Below, one piece after another: positions 7,973-17,505 of a stretch of 64,000 nt of DNA; the stretch's first letter is position 1, and the number at the start of each line of letters is the position of its first letter. A program made the position numbers and the translations under genes. Under the pieces are notes generated by a model. The model was not told the origin of the DNA. It did no database searches and saw nothing but the letters and a program-made list of their open reading frames with translations. This DNA is from Chryseobacterium sp. ISL-6 (GTDB lineage: Bacteria; Bacteroidota; Bacteroidia; Flavobacteriales; Weeksellaceae): the NCBI RefSeq assembly GCF_018613715.1, contig NZ_JAGGPT010000002.1:62001-126000 (forward strand). Direction: 5' to 3'.

Positions 7973-8854
7973 CTAAGATTTATATTTTTTTATGAATTGT
8001 GTGGGAGTTATTCCGGAGCTTTTCCGGAATACTCTTACAAAATATGAATATTCCTCATAGCCTAATCTAAAAGCAATCTCAACAAGGCTCTCATTAAGAT
8101 ACATCAGCATCCGCTTGGCTTCAAGCATCACTCTTTCCGTAATCACTTCAGTAGCTGTTTTTTGAACTATTGTCTGTGTAATTCTGTTCAAATGTTTTGG
8201 CGAGATATCCATTAGGGAAGCATAATGAGAAATTGATTTCTGGATAGTAAAGTATTTTTCGAGTAAATTTTCGAAATCCTGATAATGCTTAAAATAAGAA
8301 ACGCTGGCCGATGAATTCAGGGTATTATAATCTTTAGAAAACTGTCTTGCTGAATTGATATACATTTTAGTAATAAGAGAGAGCATCAGCTCTTCCTTCA
8401 TCAGGTTCTGGGAATGATATTCATTTTCAATTTCCTTACATACCATAACCGCTTTCTTTAGATCCGCTGTTTCAAGCTGAAGTTTTCTGGAAAAAACAAC
8501 AGAATTGAAAAAGGGAAAATTTCTGAGATGCTGATTGACATAATGCATATCATAAAATTCCTGGGAGAAAAAAAAGATGTATCCATCTGTATCATCTGAA
8601 AGCTCCCAACTGTGCACCTGTCCCGGTGATAGAAAGAAAAGACTCCCTTCAGAAACATCATATTTCTGAAAATCGATCTCATGCGTCCCCTTTCCCTTTG
8701 TGAAAAGAACAGTAACATAAAAATCGTGACGGTGCGGCTTCTCTATGTGTTTATGGCTGGAAACCAGATGATCTTTCATCGTATTGAAATAAAAATCTGA
8801 CGGATTCTTTCCGGGTTGAAAAAGATCAATATGAAGTACTGATATGGAATCCAA
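7973..8854 (-). CDS. AraC-family transcriptional regulator
   Basis: 293 residues. An N-terminal cupin-like sensor domain (HRHDFYVTVLF, LSPGQVHSWEL) is joined to a C-terminal pair of AraC helix-turn-helix motifs: DISPKHLNRITQ, then SLVEIAFRLGYEEYSYFVRV, FRKSSGITPTQF. The likely start is TTG at 8854; the first ATG in frame is 25 codons later and would trim the sensor. The upstream start is supported by a perfect TAnnTTTG box (TATTTTTG, minus 8878-8871) ending 16 nt before it. The ligand and targets are not evident; the neighbouring genes face other ways. Confidence 0.9.
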   Translation of the reverse strand: MDSISVLHIDLFQPGKNPSDFYFNTMKDHLVSSHKHIEKPHRHDFYVTVLFTKGKGTHEIDFQKYDVSEGSLFFLSPGQVHSWELSDDTDGYIFFFSQEFYDMHYVNQHLRNFPFFNSVVFSRKLQLETADLKKAVMVCKEIENEYHSQNLMKEELMLSLITKMYINSARQFSKDYNTLNSSASVSYFKHYQDFENLLEKYFTIQKSISHYASLMDISPKHLNRITQTIVQKTATEVITERVMLEAKRMLMYLNESLVEIAFRLGYEEYSYFVRVFRKSSGITPTQFIKKYKS

Positions 8855-8870
8855 ACTTTTTAATTTAATT

Positions 8871-8878
8871 CAAAAATA
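8871..8878 (-). promoter_or_regulatory. Promoter box of the AraC-type regulator gene
   Basis: TATTTTTG on the minus strand, a perfect TAnnTTTG match. It ends 16 nt before the TTG start at 8854 and supports that start. Confidence 0.5.
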
Positions 8879-8949
8879 AAGAAAGAGTTTATTTAATCCT
8901 AGCAACGTTTAAAGATAAAATGAATTAAAGCAATATTAGTCTTTTCAAC

Positions 8950-8978
8950 AAAAAGGGTCAGCATAAGCCGACCCCTTA
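8950..8978 (-). terminator. Terminator of the secreted metallopeptidase gene
   Basis: On the minus strand, aaggggtcggc and gctgaccctt pair across a ttat loop with one G-U pair, followed by five T. It lies 21 nt beyond the stop codon at 8999. Confidence 0.8.
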
Positions 8979-8998
8979 TTTAAATATACTTTGAGATA

Positions 8999-11671
8999 TT
9001 ATTTTATAATTAATTTTTGATTGTAATCTCCTTTTGATGAATTTACATTGATAATATAAACTCCCTTAGGTGCATTTACATTAAACTCTTTGGTATTATC
9101 TCCATTGCTTTGGTATGCTCCAGAAGAATAAATTAATCTACCACTAGAATCGAACAGATTTACTTTCAATTCTCCAGGTAGGTTTCTCGACTTTATAAAG
9201 AAGTTACCATTATTTGGGTTAGGGTATATTTTGATATCATCTCCTAAGGCAGAAGAAACATCTTTAACACCCAATGTTTGTGTTTGTCGGGTACAAACTT
9301 CAAGTGACCATGCTGTAACACTTCCAGCTGAACCTAAGTTATTGTCCGACGCAAATAACTTCCATTCACCCTGTGCTTTATGTCCTTTGAAAATTCCCAG
9401 AGATTCATAAGATTTTGTTTCACCCTGAACAGGAGAAGCACAAGTAACAGCATTTCCAATATCAGTAAAAGAGGCTGTGATTCCAGAACTTCCATTACAG
9501 GCACGATTCCAGATAAGCGCTGAAGACCCTTCAGGACTTTCAATACCAATTGCTAAATGTCTCACATTGGTATGTGTAATAGATGGTGTTACTTTAATTT
9601 TAGTAATAATTCCAGGATTATTTACCATTAGAGGAATCGTTATTTTAGGTGAAGAAATATTTAATCCACCAGGACCATCAGTAATATTCACTGGACTTCC
9701 TGTATAAGCATAAGTGGCGCACGTCTCTCCTGTTACAGAATAATCGATAACAAAACTTGGGCTTACCGCATAATAAATATTATTGGCTGCTTCAATTAAT
9801 ATAAATGCATTAGAAGAAGTAGAACCTGCAGGAATTGTTACCTGTTCACTTCCGTCATTAGGTGTATTTGTTATAAGATTTGTGAAAGTAAGCCCCCCAT
9901 CTATAGATAATTTAATATTAACATTAGCAGTACTTACAGGAGCTAAAGTGGTACCCGCCACATCCCATGTTACAGTAGTAGTGCTACCGGAACTTGCGGA
10001 TTGTCCAAATGTTGGAGCTGTAACCTGAAAAGGTCCAGAGACAGCATCAACTGTTACTACTGTCGAGCTTTGTCCAATCTGAGGTTGCAAAGGGCTATTA
10101 TTTCTAACAGACATATTAAAATTAAGTGCTCTTGCCACACTGGATACAGATTCCCATCTTGTAGTTAATACACCTGCCAACACTTTATTAAAGTCAGGAA
10201 AATATCTTGCCGGAATATTTGTGGGTGCCAGAGATCTGAAGGTAGGACCTGTCGGTTTTGTTGGGTATGCATATGAATTAGTCCCGATCTGTGCAGTTGC
10301 AGCCTGATCTGTTTGCTCAACCGTATAGGTATAGGAAGCCGTATTGGGATCTGTTGTTGTTCCTCTTAGAACAAAAGGAGTCGATTTTGGAATCGTATAG
10401 CCAGCTCCAAGCGTAATCGTAGGCGCAGGATTGGTAAATGCCACATTCGTTCCACACGTTACAGCATTAATTTTATTCTTAATCTGATTGACACTATTAA
10501 TATGATAATAATCGTTGGAATTAAACTGAACATCCAGATTCCCTCCTATAATCCCTGTGTATGCCATTATAGTATTTCCACTTGCCGGCTCCACAGTCTG
10601 ATCAGCCTGGCCGCTATGTGAAGTGTAGGTATGTCCGGCTCCCAATTGATGTCCCATTTCATGAGCAACATAATCGATGTCAAATTTATCTCCCTCCGGG
10701 AAATTGTGGGCAGTCCATCCTCTTGCTTTTTGACCATTACTACATATAACCCCTAATCCGGCAGCACCATTGGCATCTTGCTTATCTATCAAATGTCCCA
10801 TATCATAATCTGTTGAAGGAATTACTCCAGCTATTCCTGCTTGCCCTTGACTAGGGCCTCCACCAGTATAGGGATCAGCTGCAGGATCAAGAAAAATGAT
10901 TGCTTCATTGTTGGCGATCAAATTAAAATGTAAGGATAGATCTTTTTCAAAAACTCCATTTAATCGCGTCATAGAAGCATTCATTGCGGCAAGGATCACC
11001 GCTTTCTTTTGGGCATCCGTAGCGGTCGCAGGGGTTCCGGCTACCGTCAGATGATATTGAGCATATTCTCCCGTACAGGACAATGCCATTCTGAATGTAT
11101 TAAAACCAGCTAATTTATTTGTGACTGAATTTGTATTTTTCAGAACTGCACTTTTATCCACATCATCTATGGTAGAACATTGAAATGGCTCAGAATCCTG
11201 ATTTGATCTTGATTTTGAATCAAAAACAGCATATACTGTTCTATCTTCAGTAAAAGGCTCTATAAATTCTGAAACTCCAGACCGGATAACCATTGCCGAG
11301 AAACCTACTGGAGATAAACTAAATCTTAAATACGCGCTTGGATCATCAACACTGCTTCCGACATAGGATCGTATGTCAGGATGTTTTGCCTGTAATTCGG
11401 GAGCCATATTAGAAAATTCCCAAACCTGAAATTTTTCAATTTTACCACTTACACCAGGAATTGAAATAATAATTCCCTTACTGTTCAAAGAACGTGAAGG
11501 AGCTTGTGCTAAGCTTTCTTTTAATTGATTAGCATCCAATACATACAGAGAAGAAAATTTTAGTTTCTCCTGAGATTTCTTGACTCTTTGGGTCCTTAAC
11601 TCAGTTCTGGACCACTGCGAAAATCCTAAAAAAGGAGTTAGCAGTAAAAAAATTAATAAAATACGCTTCAT
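8999..11671 (-). CDS. Secreted reprolysin-like zinc metallopeptidase with P domain and T9SS type A signal
   Basis: 890 residues. The signal peptide is MKRILLIFLLLTPFLGFSQ. A propeptide-like region follows (about 40-170), then a metzincin catalytic domain with the zinc motif HEMGHQLGAGH (residues 337-347) and a Met-turn TIMAY near 369. Ig-like segments come next. A proprotein-convertase P domain (about 650-795) contains ITHTNVRHLAIGIESP and WKLFASDN. The end is a T9SS type A sorting domain starting at IYPNPNNGNFFI and closing with GVYIINV and QKLIIK. It should be exported by Sec, then carried across the outer membrane and released or anchored. It is a paralog of the peptidase at 34327-36600, which has no P domain. 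Substrate unknown. Confidence 0.93.
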   Translation of the reverse strand: MKRILLIFLLLTPFLGFSQWSRTELRTQRVKKSQEKLKFSSLYVLDANQLKESLAQAPSRSLNSKGIIISIPGVSGKIEKFQVWEFSNMAPELQAKHPDIRSYVGSSVDDPSAYLRFSLSPVGFSAMVIRSGVSEFIEPFTEDRTVYAVFDSKSRSNQDSEPFQCSTIDDVDKSAVLKNTNSVTNKLAGFNTFRMALSCTGEYAQYHLTVAGTPATATDAQKKAVILAAMNASMTRLNGVFEKDLSLHFNLIANNEAIIFLDPAADPYTGGGPSQGQAGIAGVIPSTDYDMGHLIDKQDANGAAGLGVICSNGQKARGWTAHNFPEGDKFDIDYVAHEMGHQLGAGHTYTSHSGQADQTVEPASGNTIMAYTGIIGGNLDVQFNSNDYYHINSVNQIKNKINAVTCGTNVAFTNPAPTITLGAGYTIPKSTPFVLRGTTTDPNTASYTYTVEQTDQAATAQIGTNSYAYPTKPTGPTFRSLAPTNIPARYFPDFNKVLAGVLTTRWESVSSVARALNFNMSVRNNSPLQPQIGQSSTVVTVDAVSGPFQVTAPTFGQSASSGSTTTVTWDVAGTTLAPVSTANVNIKLSIDGGLTFTNLITNTPNDGSEQVTIPAGSTSSNAFILIEAANNIYYAVSPSFVIDYSVTGETCATYAYTGSPVNITDGPGGLNISSPKITIPLMVNNPGIITKIKVTPSITHTNVRHLAIGIESPEGSSALIWNRACNGSSGITASFTDIGNAVTCASPVQGETKSYESLGIFKGHKAQGEWKLFASDNNLGSAGSVTAWSLEVCTRQTQTLGVKDVSSALGDDIKIYPNPNNGNFFIKSRNLPGELKVNLFDSSGRLIYSSGAYQSNGDNTKEFNVNAPKGVYIINVNSSKGDYNQKLIIK

Positions 11672-12061
11672 ATTAATATAATTTTAATGATAATTTTCTT
11701 CTCTTTTTATCTTCTACATTAAATGGTCTCTTCATCCTACAAAAAATTTCATAACTGCCTCTTGTTATGAATTATATGCTTTCTAAATTACTATAAAAAT
11801 TTAGAATAAACAAAATTCAGAATCACTTAAATTGTCATTTTATTAATCCAAAAGGGAATTATTTATCAAAAATCAAAACAAACAAGGCACTTTACGTCAA
11901 TTTTGCATTTTCGTTAAATAGATTAAAAAAGATTAAAATCCCTAGTTATTCAGTTACATAAACTAACTGAATAAAAAAAGAGACGATAAACAGCATAATT
12001 TGGAGCCTATATTTGTAACAAATTTTAAAAAAAATTATCTTTGATGTTTAGGATTCGTAAA
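11672..12061. other. Divergent intergenic region with the merR promoter
   Basis: 390 bp, AT-rich, between the divergent metallopeptidase and MerR genes. I see no gene or repeat in it. The right end carries the MerR promoter; I could not find a convincing TAnnTTTG box for the peptidase gene. Confidence 0.6.
12013..12043 (+). promoter_or_regulatory. Promoter of the MerR-type regulator gene
   Basis: A perfect -7 box TATCTTTG (12036-12043) with TTG 20 nt upstream (12013-12015), the spacing seen in Bacteroidota sigma-ABfr promoters. Transcription should start near 12047, downstream of the TTG and ATG at 12041 and 12044, so the gene probably begins at the ATG at 12062. Confidence 0.7.
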
Positions 12062-12406
12062 ATGAAGATAAATTTACCAGACAAGCTATATTATTCTATA
12101 GGAGAAGTTGCCAAAGCATTTGATGTAAACACTTCATTAATACGTTATTGGGAGCAGGAATTCCCTATCATCAAACCTAAAAAAAACAAAAAGGGCAACC
12201 GATACTTTACTCCTGAAGACATTAAGAACTTACAGATTATCTATCATCTGGTTAAAGAAAAAGGCTACACTTTAGATGGTGCAAAGATCGCACTTACTAC
12301 AAACAGCAAAATTTCTGAAACAGTTACTATAATAGATCGCTTAGAATTTGTAAAGGCAGAATTACTAAAGCTAAAAGAATCTTTGGTAGAAAAAGACAGC
12401 GAATAA
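12062..12406 (+). CDS. MerR-family transcriptional regulator
   Basis: 114 residues from the ATG at 12062; the longer reading frame would begin inside the promoter box. The N-terminal winged helix-turn-helix is clear: YYSIGEVAKAFDVNTSLIRY, followed by WEQEFP and NRYFTPEDIKNLQIIYHLV. Only a short coiled tail follows (FVKAELLKLKESLVEKD), with no cysteine-rich metal-sensing loop, so it is not a CueR- or MerR-type metal sensor. Small proteins of this kind are common and uncharacterised in Flavobacteriia. It is transcribed away from the metallopeptidase gene; its target is unknown. Confidence 0.9.
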   Translation: MKINLPDKLYYSIGEVAKAFDVNTSLIRYWEQEFPIIKPKKNKKGNRYFTPEDIKNLQIIYHLVKEKGYTLDGAKIALTTNSKISETVTIIDRLEFVKAELLKLKESLVEKDSE

Positions 12407-12615
12407 AGACGATCCAACATTGTATCTTTCTTAATCTATAACTCTTTAGTTAAATTCACGCAATATAACTACAATCTGTTTCAACATTTACAGATCAGGT
12501 TAATTAAGATTTCCCTTTCTTATATCTAAGCATTCTTACTTAGGTATGCTCCACTATTCCCGCTTATTTTTGGCACTATTTTAGCAAATAAGAAGACATC
12601 TTTAAAAAACATATT

Positions 12616-13029
12616 ATGAAAAAAATATTTGTAGCAGCACTTTGTCTGTCATTAATTGGATTTACTTCTTGTAGTACAATGAAAAAATCAAAAGAAGATG
12701 CTTCAACTTCAAAAACTTCAACCTTTTTTATCGGAACTTACAGTGGAACAATCCCTTTGGGGGACTCTAAACAAAATGTTGAAATTATTTTTAAGAACGA
12801 TAATACTTTTACATTGGCTGAAACACTTCCTGGCAGCACTGATCCAATGTCGAGTACGGGAACCTGGAAATATGATAAAAATTTGAATAAGATAATTCTG
12901 ATCTACTTAAATATTGCAGACCGAGTAACCACATTTTCAGTCATTAATGATAAAACAATTCAAATGCATAGTGGTAGCGCATGGACTAAAGAAACCAAAG
13001 GAACAGAATATAATTTAGTGCGCCAATAA
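12616..13029 (+). CDS. NlpE-N-domain-like lipoprotein
   Basis: 137 residues. The signal MKKIFVAALCLSLIGFTSC ends in a lipobox with Cys19. The mature part has FIGTYSGTIPLGDSKQNVEI and then a beta-rich STGTWKYDKNLNKIILIY, which matches the fold of the NlpE N-terminal domain. In NlpE proteins the GTYxGxIP segment is normally followed by a CxxC pair; here it reads LGDS, so both cysteines are missing. Copper binding or disulfide sensing through that site is therefore unlikely. The gene is monocistronic, with its own terminator. Family confidence is moderate; function unknown. Confidence 0.72.
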   Translation: MKKIFVAALCLSLIGFTSCSTMKKSKEDASTSKTSTFFIGTYSGTIPLGDSKQNVEIIFKNDNTFTLAETLPGSTDPMSSTGTWKYDKNLNKIILIYLNIADRVTTFSVINDKTIQMHSGSAWTKETKGTEYNLVRQ

Positions 13030-13056
13030 GTACACTCGATTATCAATTAAATAGAG

Positions 13057-13084
13057 TCCTCAAAGTAATTTTGAGGATTTTTTT
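13057..13084 (+). terminator. Terminator of the NlpE-like gene
   Basis: Perfect 8-bp stem tcctcaaa/tttgagga (13057-13064 with 13070-13077), followed by seven T, 27 nt after the stop codon. Confidence 0.85.
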
Positions 13085-13254
13085 GTCTACTATGATAAGA
13101 AGTGTTTACAAGCAACATTAAAATAATTAGGTTTAAATACAATTCTGACTTATTTTTCATTCAAAAAAACGACAAAAACAATTGATTACCTACTGTTAAT
13201 CAAATTAACCATATTCTATTTTGGTTAGTTCTGGTTTATTAATAAGTTTACTTT

Positions 13255-14544
13255 ATGATGAAAAGAGGCTATTACCAGAAGGTTGCATTTTTAGGTATCT
13301 TGCTCTTAATTTTGCTCGCCTTTCAACAATACACAAGTAGAGAAAAAGAAAATTTTCCTGATGTACAATTTGTTTCGGAAGAGGCATCTCAGATATTATT
13401 AGCCGAATTTAATCCTAACGATTTTGATGAGAAGCAATGGCAAAGCTTAGGTTTTTCATCAAAGCAAATATCAACCATATTAAATTACAAAAAAATTGTA
13501 GGTGGGAAATTCACCTCTAAGGAGCAATTAAAGAAATGCTATGCCATTTCAGAAGAAAAATTTGCAGAGATTAGTTCCTATATTTTACTTCCCGAAAGCA
13601 AAAACAAGGGGAAAACTTTTCATTCTCAATATTCAGAAAGAAAATCGATCTCAGTATCCGGAAAATTCAATCCCGATCACTTATCAGAAAGACAATGGGA
13701 AGAAATAGGCTTTAGTGAGAAACAGGCACAAGCAATTTTAAAATACAAAGCTTATTTAGGGGGTAGTTTTGTCAGTAAGGAAAAGTTCAAAGATTGCTTT
13801 ATCATTACTGATGAAAATTATCAGCAACTATCTCCATATTTAATATTACCGGAAAAGACTCCTGACAACTATAAAAACTCCGTAAGCAACAAAGAGTCTA
13901 AGCCTTTAATAAAGCTTCATTCTTTTGATCCCAATACTTTAAATATTGATGGTTGGCAATCTTTAGGATTTTCACAGAATCAAGCCCGAACAATTGTTAA
14001 TTATCGAGACAAAAATTTAAAAGGGAATTTTACAAACCTAGATGATATTAAAAAGTGTTTTGTCATTTCCCCAGAAAAGTTTGAGGAATTACGCCCCTAT
14101 ATTAAGATAAATGTATCACAAAATATAGAAAGGAAAGCTGAAATTACGCAGCAGAAAACTGACTTTGCAACCATAGATCTGAATTTAATTACCTTTAAGC
14201 AGCTTCTGGAATTTGGTCTGGATGAAAAAAGTGCTGGATCTATTATCGGTTTTAGAAAAAAATTAGGCGGTTTTATTAATAAACAACAAATTCTAGATAC
14301 CTACAATATCGATATTAACCTGGTTCAAAAATTAACATCAACCTGCAAATTAGAGTCCTCTATTATCACAAAATACACATTGGTTGATGCTCCTGAGGAA
14401 TGGTTAAAGAACCACCCTTATTTTAAGTATTCAGCAGATAAGATCATCTACTATCGGATAAGTGATCCAGATGATAAAAAAATATGGAAGTTGCTTAAAC
14501 TAAAACCCGAGTATGAGGCAAGGATGAAATTGTACATGAAATAG
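13255..14544 (+). CDS. Membrane-anchored protein with repeated helix-hairpin-helix units
   Basis: 429 residues. One N-terminal membrane segment (VAFLGILLLILLAF) anchors it. The rest is a repeat of about 65 residues: roughly 49-113, 136-200, 221-285, a diverged copy at 304-365 and perhaps a fifth at 376-429. The consensus is F(N/D)PN...W..LGFS..QA..I..Y....GG.F.....KKC..IS.EK...L.PYI. This is the helix-hairpin-helix arrangement of the ComEA family, which binds DNA nonspecifically, usually with a single domain. Four to five tandem units would give an extended outward-facing DNA-binding rod, which is inference. No competence gene lies nearby. It converges on rluF. Confidence 0.8.
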   Translation: MMKRGYYQKVAFLGILLLILLAFQQYTSREKENFPDVQFVSEEASQILLAEFNPNDFDEKQWQSLGFSSKQISTILNYKKIVGGKFTSKEQLKKCYAISEEKFAEISSYILLPESKNKGKTFHSQYSERKSISVSGKFNPDHLSERQWEEIGFSEKQAQAILKYKAYLGGSFVSKEKFKDCFIITDENYQQLSPYLILPEKTPDNYKNSVSNKESKPLIKLHSFDPNTLNIDGWQSLGFSQNQARTIVNYRDKNLKGNFTNLDDIKKCFVISPEKFEELRPYIKINVSQNIERKAEITQQKTDFATIDLNLITFKQLLEFGLDEKSAGSIIGFRKKLGGFINKQQILDTYNIDINLVQKLTSTCKLESSIITKYTLVDAPEEWLKNHPYFKYSADKIIYYRISDPDDKKIWKLLKLKPEYEARMKLYMK

Positions 14545-14623
14545 GTAAAATTCCCGGTACGAGATATAAGTTTACAGTTCCGGATTATTTTTTAGAGGTT
14601 TAGTAGTTTATAAGATTAAAAAA

Positions 14624-15346
14624 CTAGTCAAAGGTTTTACTGGAATCTTCAAGAAGCATATTCAGCTCTGCTAATTCTTCATCGGTCAAATCTCTCCACT
14701 TACCCATTGGAAGATCTAATTTAATATTCATAATACGAATTCTTTTAAGCTTTTTTACTTCATAGCCAAGGTATTCGCACATTCTACGGATCTGTCTGTT
14801 GAGACCCTGAGTAAGAATAATCCTGAAAGTCATATCATCCACTTTCTCTACTTCACATTTTTTCGTTACTGTATCTAGGATCGGAACACCATTCCTCATT
14901 TTATCCAAAAATCTTGGATTAACAGGCTTATCAACTCTAACAAGGTATTCTTTTTCGTGGTTATTTCTTGCTCTTAAAATCTTATTTACAATATCACCAT
15001 CATTAGTTAATAGGATTAAACCCTCACTGGGTTTATCTAATCTCCCAATAGGAAAAATTCTTTTGGGGTGATTTATATAATCGACAATATTATTTTTTTC
15101 TCTTTTGGCATCAGTTGTACAAACAATACCCACAGGTTTGTTAAAAGCAATATAAACAGGCTTTTCTTCAGACTCTCTGATAGGCTTACCATCAACTTCT
15201 ACTACATCTTCATCGGAAACTTTTGTTCCTAATTCTGGGATTTTCCCGTTGATCTTTATCCTACCCTCTTCCAATAACTTATCTGCTGCTCTTCTCGAGC
15301 AGAAACCAACTTCTGATAAATATTTATTAATACGTGTTTTTTCCAT
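14624..15346 (-). CDS. rluF: 23S rRNA pseudouridine synthase, RluF type
   Basis: 240 residues. RsuA-family enzyme; the RluF subgroup modifies U2604 of 23S rRNA. An N-terminal S4 RNA-binding domain is present ([20 protein letters not shown]), then the catalytic motif [18 protein letters not shown] with the Asp nucleophile. [20 protein letters not shown] and [20 protein letters not shown] are close to RluF. The ATG overlaps the stop codon of the upstream outer-membrane gene by one base (TAATG), so the two are probably translationally coupled. It is the last gene of a minus-strand run starting at ftsX. Confidence 0.92.
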   Translation of the reverse strand: MEKTRINKYLSEVGFCSRRAADKLLEEGRIKINGKIPELGTKVSDEDVVEVDGKPIRESEEKPVYIAFNKPVGIVCTTDAKREKNNIVDYINHPKRIFPIGRLDKPSEGLILLTNDGDIVNKILRARNNHEKEYLVRVDKPVNPRFLDKMRNGVPILDTVTKKCEVEKVDDMTFRIILTQGLNRQIRRMCEYLGYEVKKLKRIRIMNIKLDLPMGKWRDLTDEELAELNMLLEDSSKTFD

Positions 15347-15939
15347 TAATCTTCTCCGTAACCAGTATAATTTTTATTGCTGAAAATTGTTATGCCATAA
15401 CTCAAACCGATAAAAAAGGCACTTGATTGATCAAATTTATGATTTTCAAGAACAATTCCTCCTTCCTGGCTTAATCTTTTTGAATATGAGATCTGTTTCC
15501 CCAGTTTCAGTCCCCACATTTCGGCGTTTGAAACCACAGAATTATTGATTTGTTTTGCATAATTAACATCTATAAAAAAAGGTTCATCTCCCGGGGCAAA
15601 AATAAATTTAGGCTGAATAACCCAATACAATAAATGAAAATTACTATCAATAAAACTATACTTTAGTCCAGTTCCCAGTGCAAAATTAGGAAGAAAATTG
15701 TATCCTCCAACTACGGTCATTCCGTAAGTAATTTTGTTTGGCACATAAGGAGCTATATTTTGCTGATAATAAGGAGAATCTGAATTCTGATTATCCTTGA
15801 TACTATTTCCCAGATTATAACCTAGATTAAGAGAGGGATTAATATAAAAATCCATTTTTGGTTTTTTACCTTCTGTATTTTGGGAATATGCTAGAGATAT
15901 TGAAAACAAGCTTATAAACAAAGAGAGAGCTTTTTTCAT
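15346..15939 (-). CDS. Predicted outer-membrane beta-barrel protein
   Basis: 197 residues. The signal peptide is [20 protein letters not shown]. The mature part alternates short amphipathic strands ending in aromatic residues ([50 protein letters not shown]), as in small outer-membrane barrels. I know no specific family for it. Its start overlaps the truB stop by 4 nt (ATGA) and its stop overlaps the rluF start by 1 nt, so it sits between two pseudouridine synthase genes in one transcript. A functional link is not implied by the sequence. Confidence 0.75.
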   Translation of the reverse strand: MKKALSLFISLFSISLAYSQNTEGKKPKMDFYINPSLNLGYNLGNSIKDNQNSDSPYYQQNIAPYVPNKITYGMTVVGGYNFLPNFALGTGLKYSFIDSNFHLLYWVIQPKFIFAPGDEPFFIDVNYAKQINNSVVSNAEMWGLKLGKQISYSKRLSQEGGIVLENHKFDQSSAFFIGLSYGITIFSNKNYTGYGED

Positions 15940-16634
15940 ATAGTTTCAAATTTATAATCGTTTTCTAAAAACTGATCAGTAGCATCTTCAATTTTATACT
16001 CCCCTATTTTTGTTCTCCTCAGCTGCGTTAGATAAGCACCTACGTTCAACTCCTGTCCAATATCGTGTGCCAGGCTTCTGATATAAGTTCCTTTTGAACA
16101 GCCTACCGTAAAACTTACTAAAGGAAGATTGATTTCAATATTCTCAATATAAAAAACGGTTGTCTTTCTGGACTTCATTTCTACTTCCTCACCTGCCCTG
16201 GCCAGATTATAAGCTCTTTTACCATCAATTTTTATTGCTGAGAAAACAGGAGGCTTCTGATCGATCTCACCAATAAATTTTTGTAAAGCCTCTTTTATCT
16301 GCTCTTCAGAAATATTTGAAATATCCTGGTGAAGGATTTCAGGTTTTTCGGTGTCATAAGATTCTGTTTGAACTCCTATTTTGATCTCTGTCCAATATTC
16401 TTTAGGAGCATCCTGTATTTCAGGAATCCTCTTTGTAAATTTCCCAGTACATACGATAAGCAAACCGGTTGCCCTTGGATCTAAGGTCCCGGCATGTCCT
16501 ATTTTAAATTTTTTGGGAAGGTTAAACTCACTTTTGAGTTTATATTTCATTTTATTTACCGCTTGAAAAGAAGTCCAATCCAATGGTTTATCAAGTAAAA
16601 ATATATGGCCTTCTAATACGTTTTCAGCAGTCAT
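15936..16634 (-). CDS. truB: tRNA pseudouridine-55 synthase
   Basis: 232 residues, near the short end for TruB. It makes pseudouridine 55 in the T loop of tRNAs. The catalytic segment KIGHAGTLDPRATGLLIVCT holds the Asp nucleophile, and YDTEKPEIL, KPPVFSAIKIDGKRAYNLAR and CSKGTYIRSLAHDIG are family hallmarks. The C-terminal PUA domain of the E. coli enzyme is absent, as in many Bacteroidota. It lies 43 nt downstream of uppP and overlaps the next gene by 4 nt. Confidence 0.95.
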   Translation of the reverse strand: MTAENVLEGHIFLLDKPLDWTSFQAVNKMKYKLKSEFNLPKKFKIGHAGTLDPRATGLLIVCTGKFTKRIPEIQDAPKEYWTEIKIGVQTESYDTEKPEILHQDISNISEEQIKEALQKFIGEIDQKPPVFSAIKIDGKRAYNLARAGEEVEMKSRKTTVFYIENIEINLPLVSFTVGCSKGTYIRSLAHDIGQELNVGAYLTQLRRTKIGEYKIEDATDQFLENDYKFETI

Positions 16635-16677
16635 AAATTAGTGATGAATGATAAATAAATCAATAAAGGAATAAGTT

Positions 16678-17496
16678 TTATTTAAAAAAGTAAAAATAAA
16701 TAAGCAAAGCTACTCCAACAAAGATACGATACCATCCCCAAGGTTTGAAACCATACTTATTGAGTACTCCGATAAATGCCTTTATAGCAATTAATGCTAC
16801 AATAAATGCTACCACGTTCCCAACTATGAAAATAGTAAGATGATCCTGTGATGATAAAATCATCTCATATCCTTTTTGAGGATGAGGGGTTTCTTTTCCC
16901 CATGTTTTAACAAAAACAGAATATACAGTAACAGCTAACATGGTAGGAACAGCTAAGAAAAAAGAAAATTCAGCCGCTGCTTTTCGGGTTAATCCCTGTG
17001 TCATTCCTCCAATGATGGAAGCAGCACTCCTACTGGTTCCAGGCATCATTGCCAGACACTGCCAAAAACCTATTGTTACAGCTTTTTTTATTGTTATCCC
17101 TTTTTCGTCATCAATAACCGGATTTTTAAACCATGTATCAGCAAATAAAAGCACAACTCCACCTAAAACAAGGACAGACGAAATGGCAATCTGATTACCA
17201 AGAATAGCTTCTATTTTATCATCAAAAAGATATCCTAAAACTAAAGCTGGTACTACAGCAAATGCCAGTTTATAGTAAAATTTAATATTATTAAAATCAA
17301 AGAATTTTTTCCAGTAAGCAACTACAACAGATAAAATAGCACCAAACTGAATAGAGACCTGAAACATCTTTAAAAATTCATCCTCTTTCAAACCCATTAA
17401 ATTGGCTGTAAAGCCCATGTGTGCAGTAGAAGAAATTGGAAGATACTCCGTAAGACCTTCTATAATGGCAATAATAATTGCTTTGAATAAATCCAT
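16678..17496 (-). CDS. uppP: Undecaprenyl-diphosphate phosphatase
   Basis: 272 residues, the usual BacA/UppP length. It recycles the lipid carrier of peptidoglycan and surface polysaccharide synthesis by dephosphorylating undecaprenyl diphosphate. The active-site motifs are present: EGLTEYLPISSTAHM near the N-terminus and PGTSRSAASIIGGMTQGL in the middle. Many hydrophobic helices give an integral membrane protein. The gene starts 80 nt after DUF3098, across an inverted repeat, and is followed by truB. Confidence 0.96.
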   Translation of the reverse strand: MDLFKAIIIAIIEGLTEYLPISSTAHMGFTANLMGLKEDEFLKMFQVSIQFGAILSVVVAYWKKFFDFNNIKFYYKLAFAVVPALVLGYLFDDKIEAILGNQIAISSVLVLGGVVLLFADTWFKNPVIDDEKGITIKKAVTIGFWQCLAMMPGTSRSAASIIGGMTQGLTRKAAAEFSFFLAVPTMLAVTVYSVFVKTWGKETPHPQKGYEMILSSQDHLTIFIVGNVVAFIVALIAIKAFIGVLNKYGFKPWGWYRIFVGVALLIYFYFFK

Positions 17497-17505
17497 ATCT
17501 ATAAA

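Noticed and set aside
12041..12061. Earlier TTG or ATG starts for the MerR gene
   Set aside because: They overlap the promoter box TATCTTTG or lie before the expected transcription start; the ATG at 12062 fits better.
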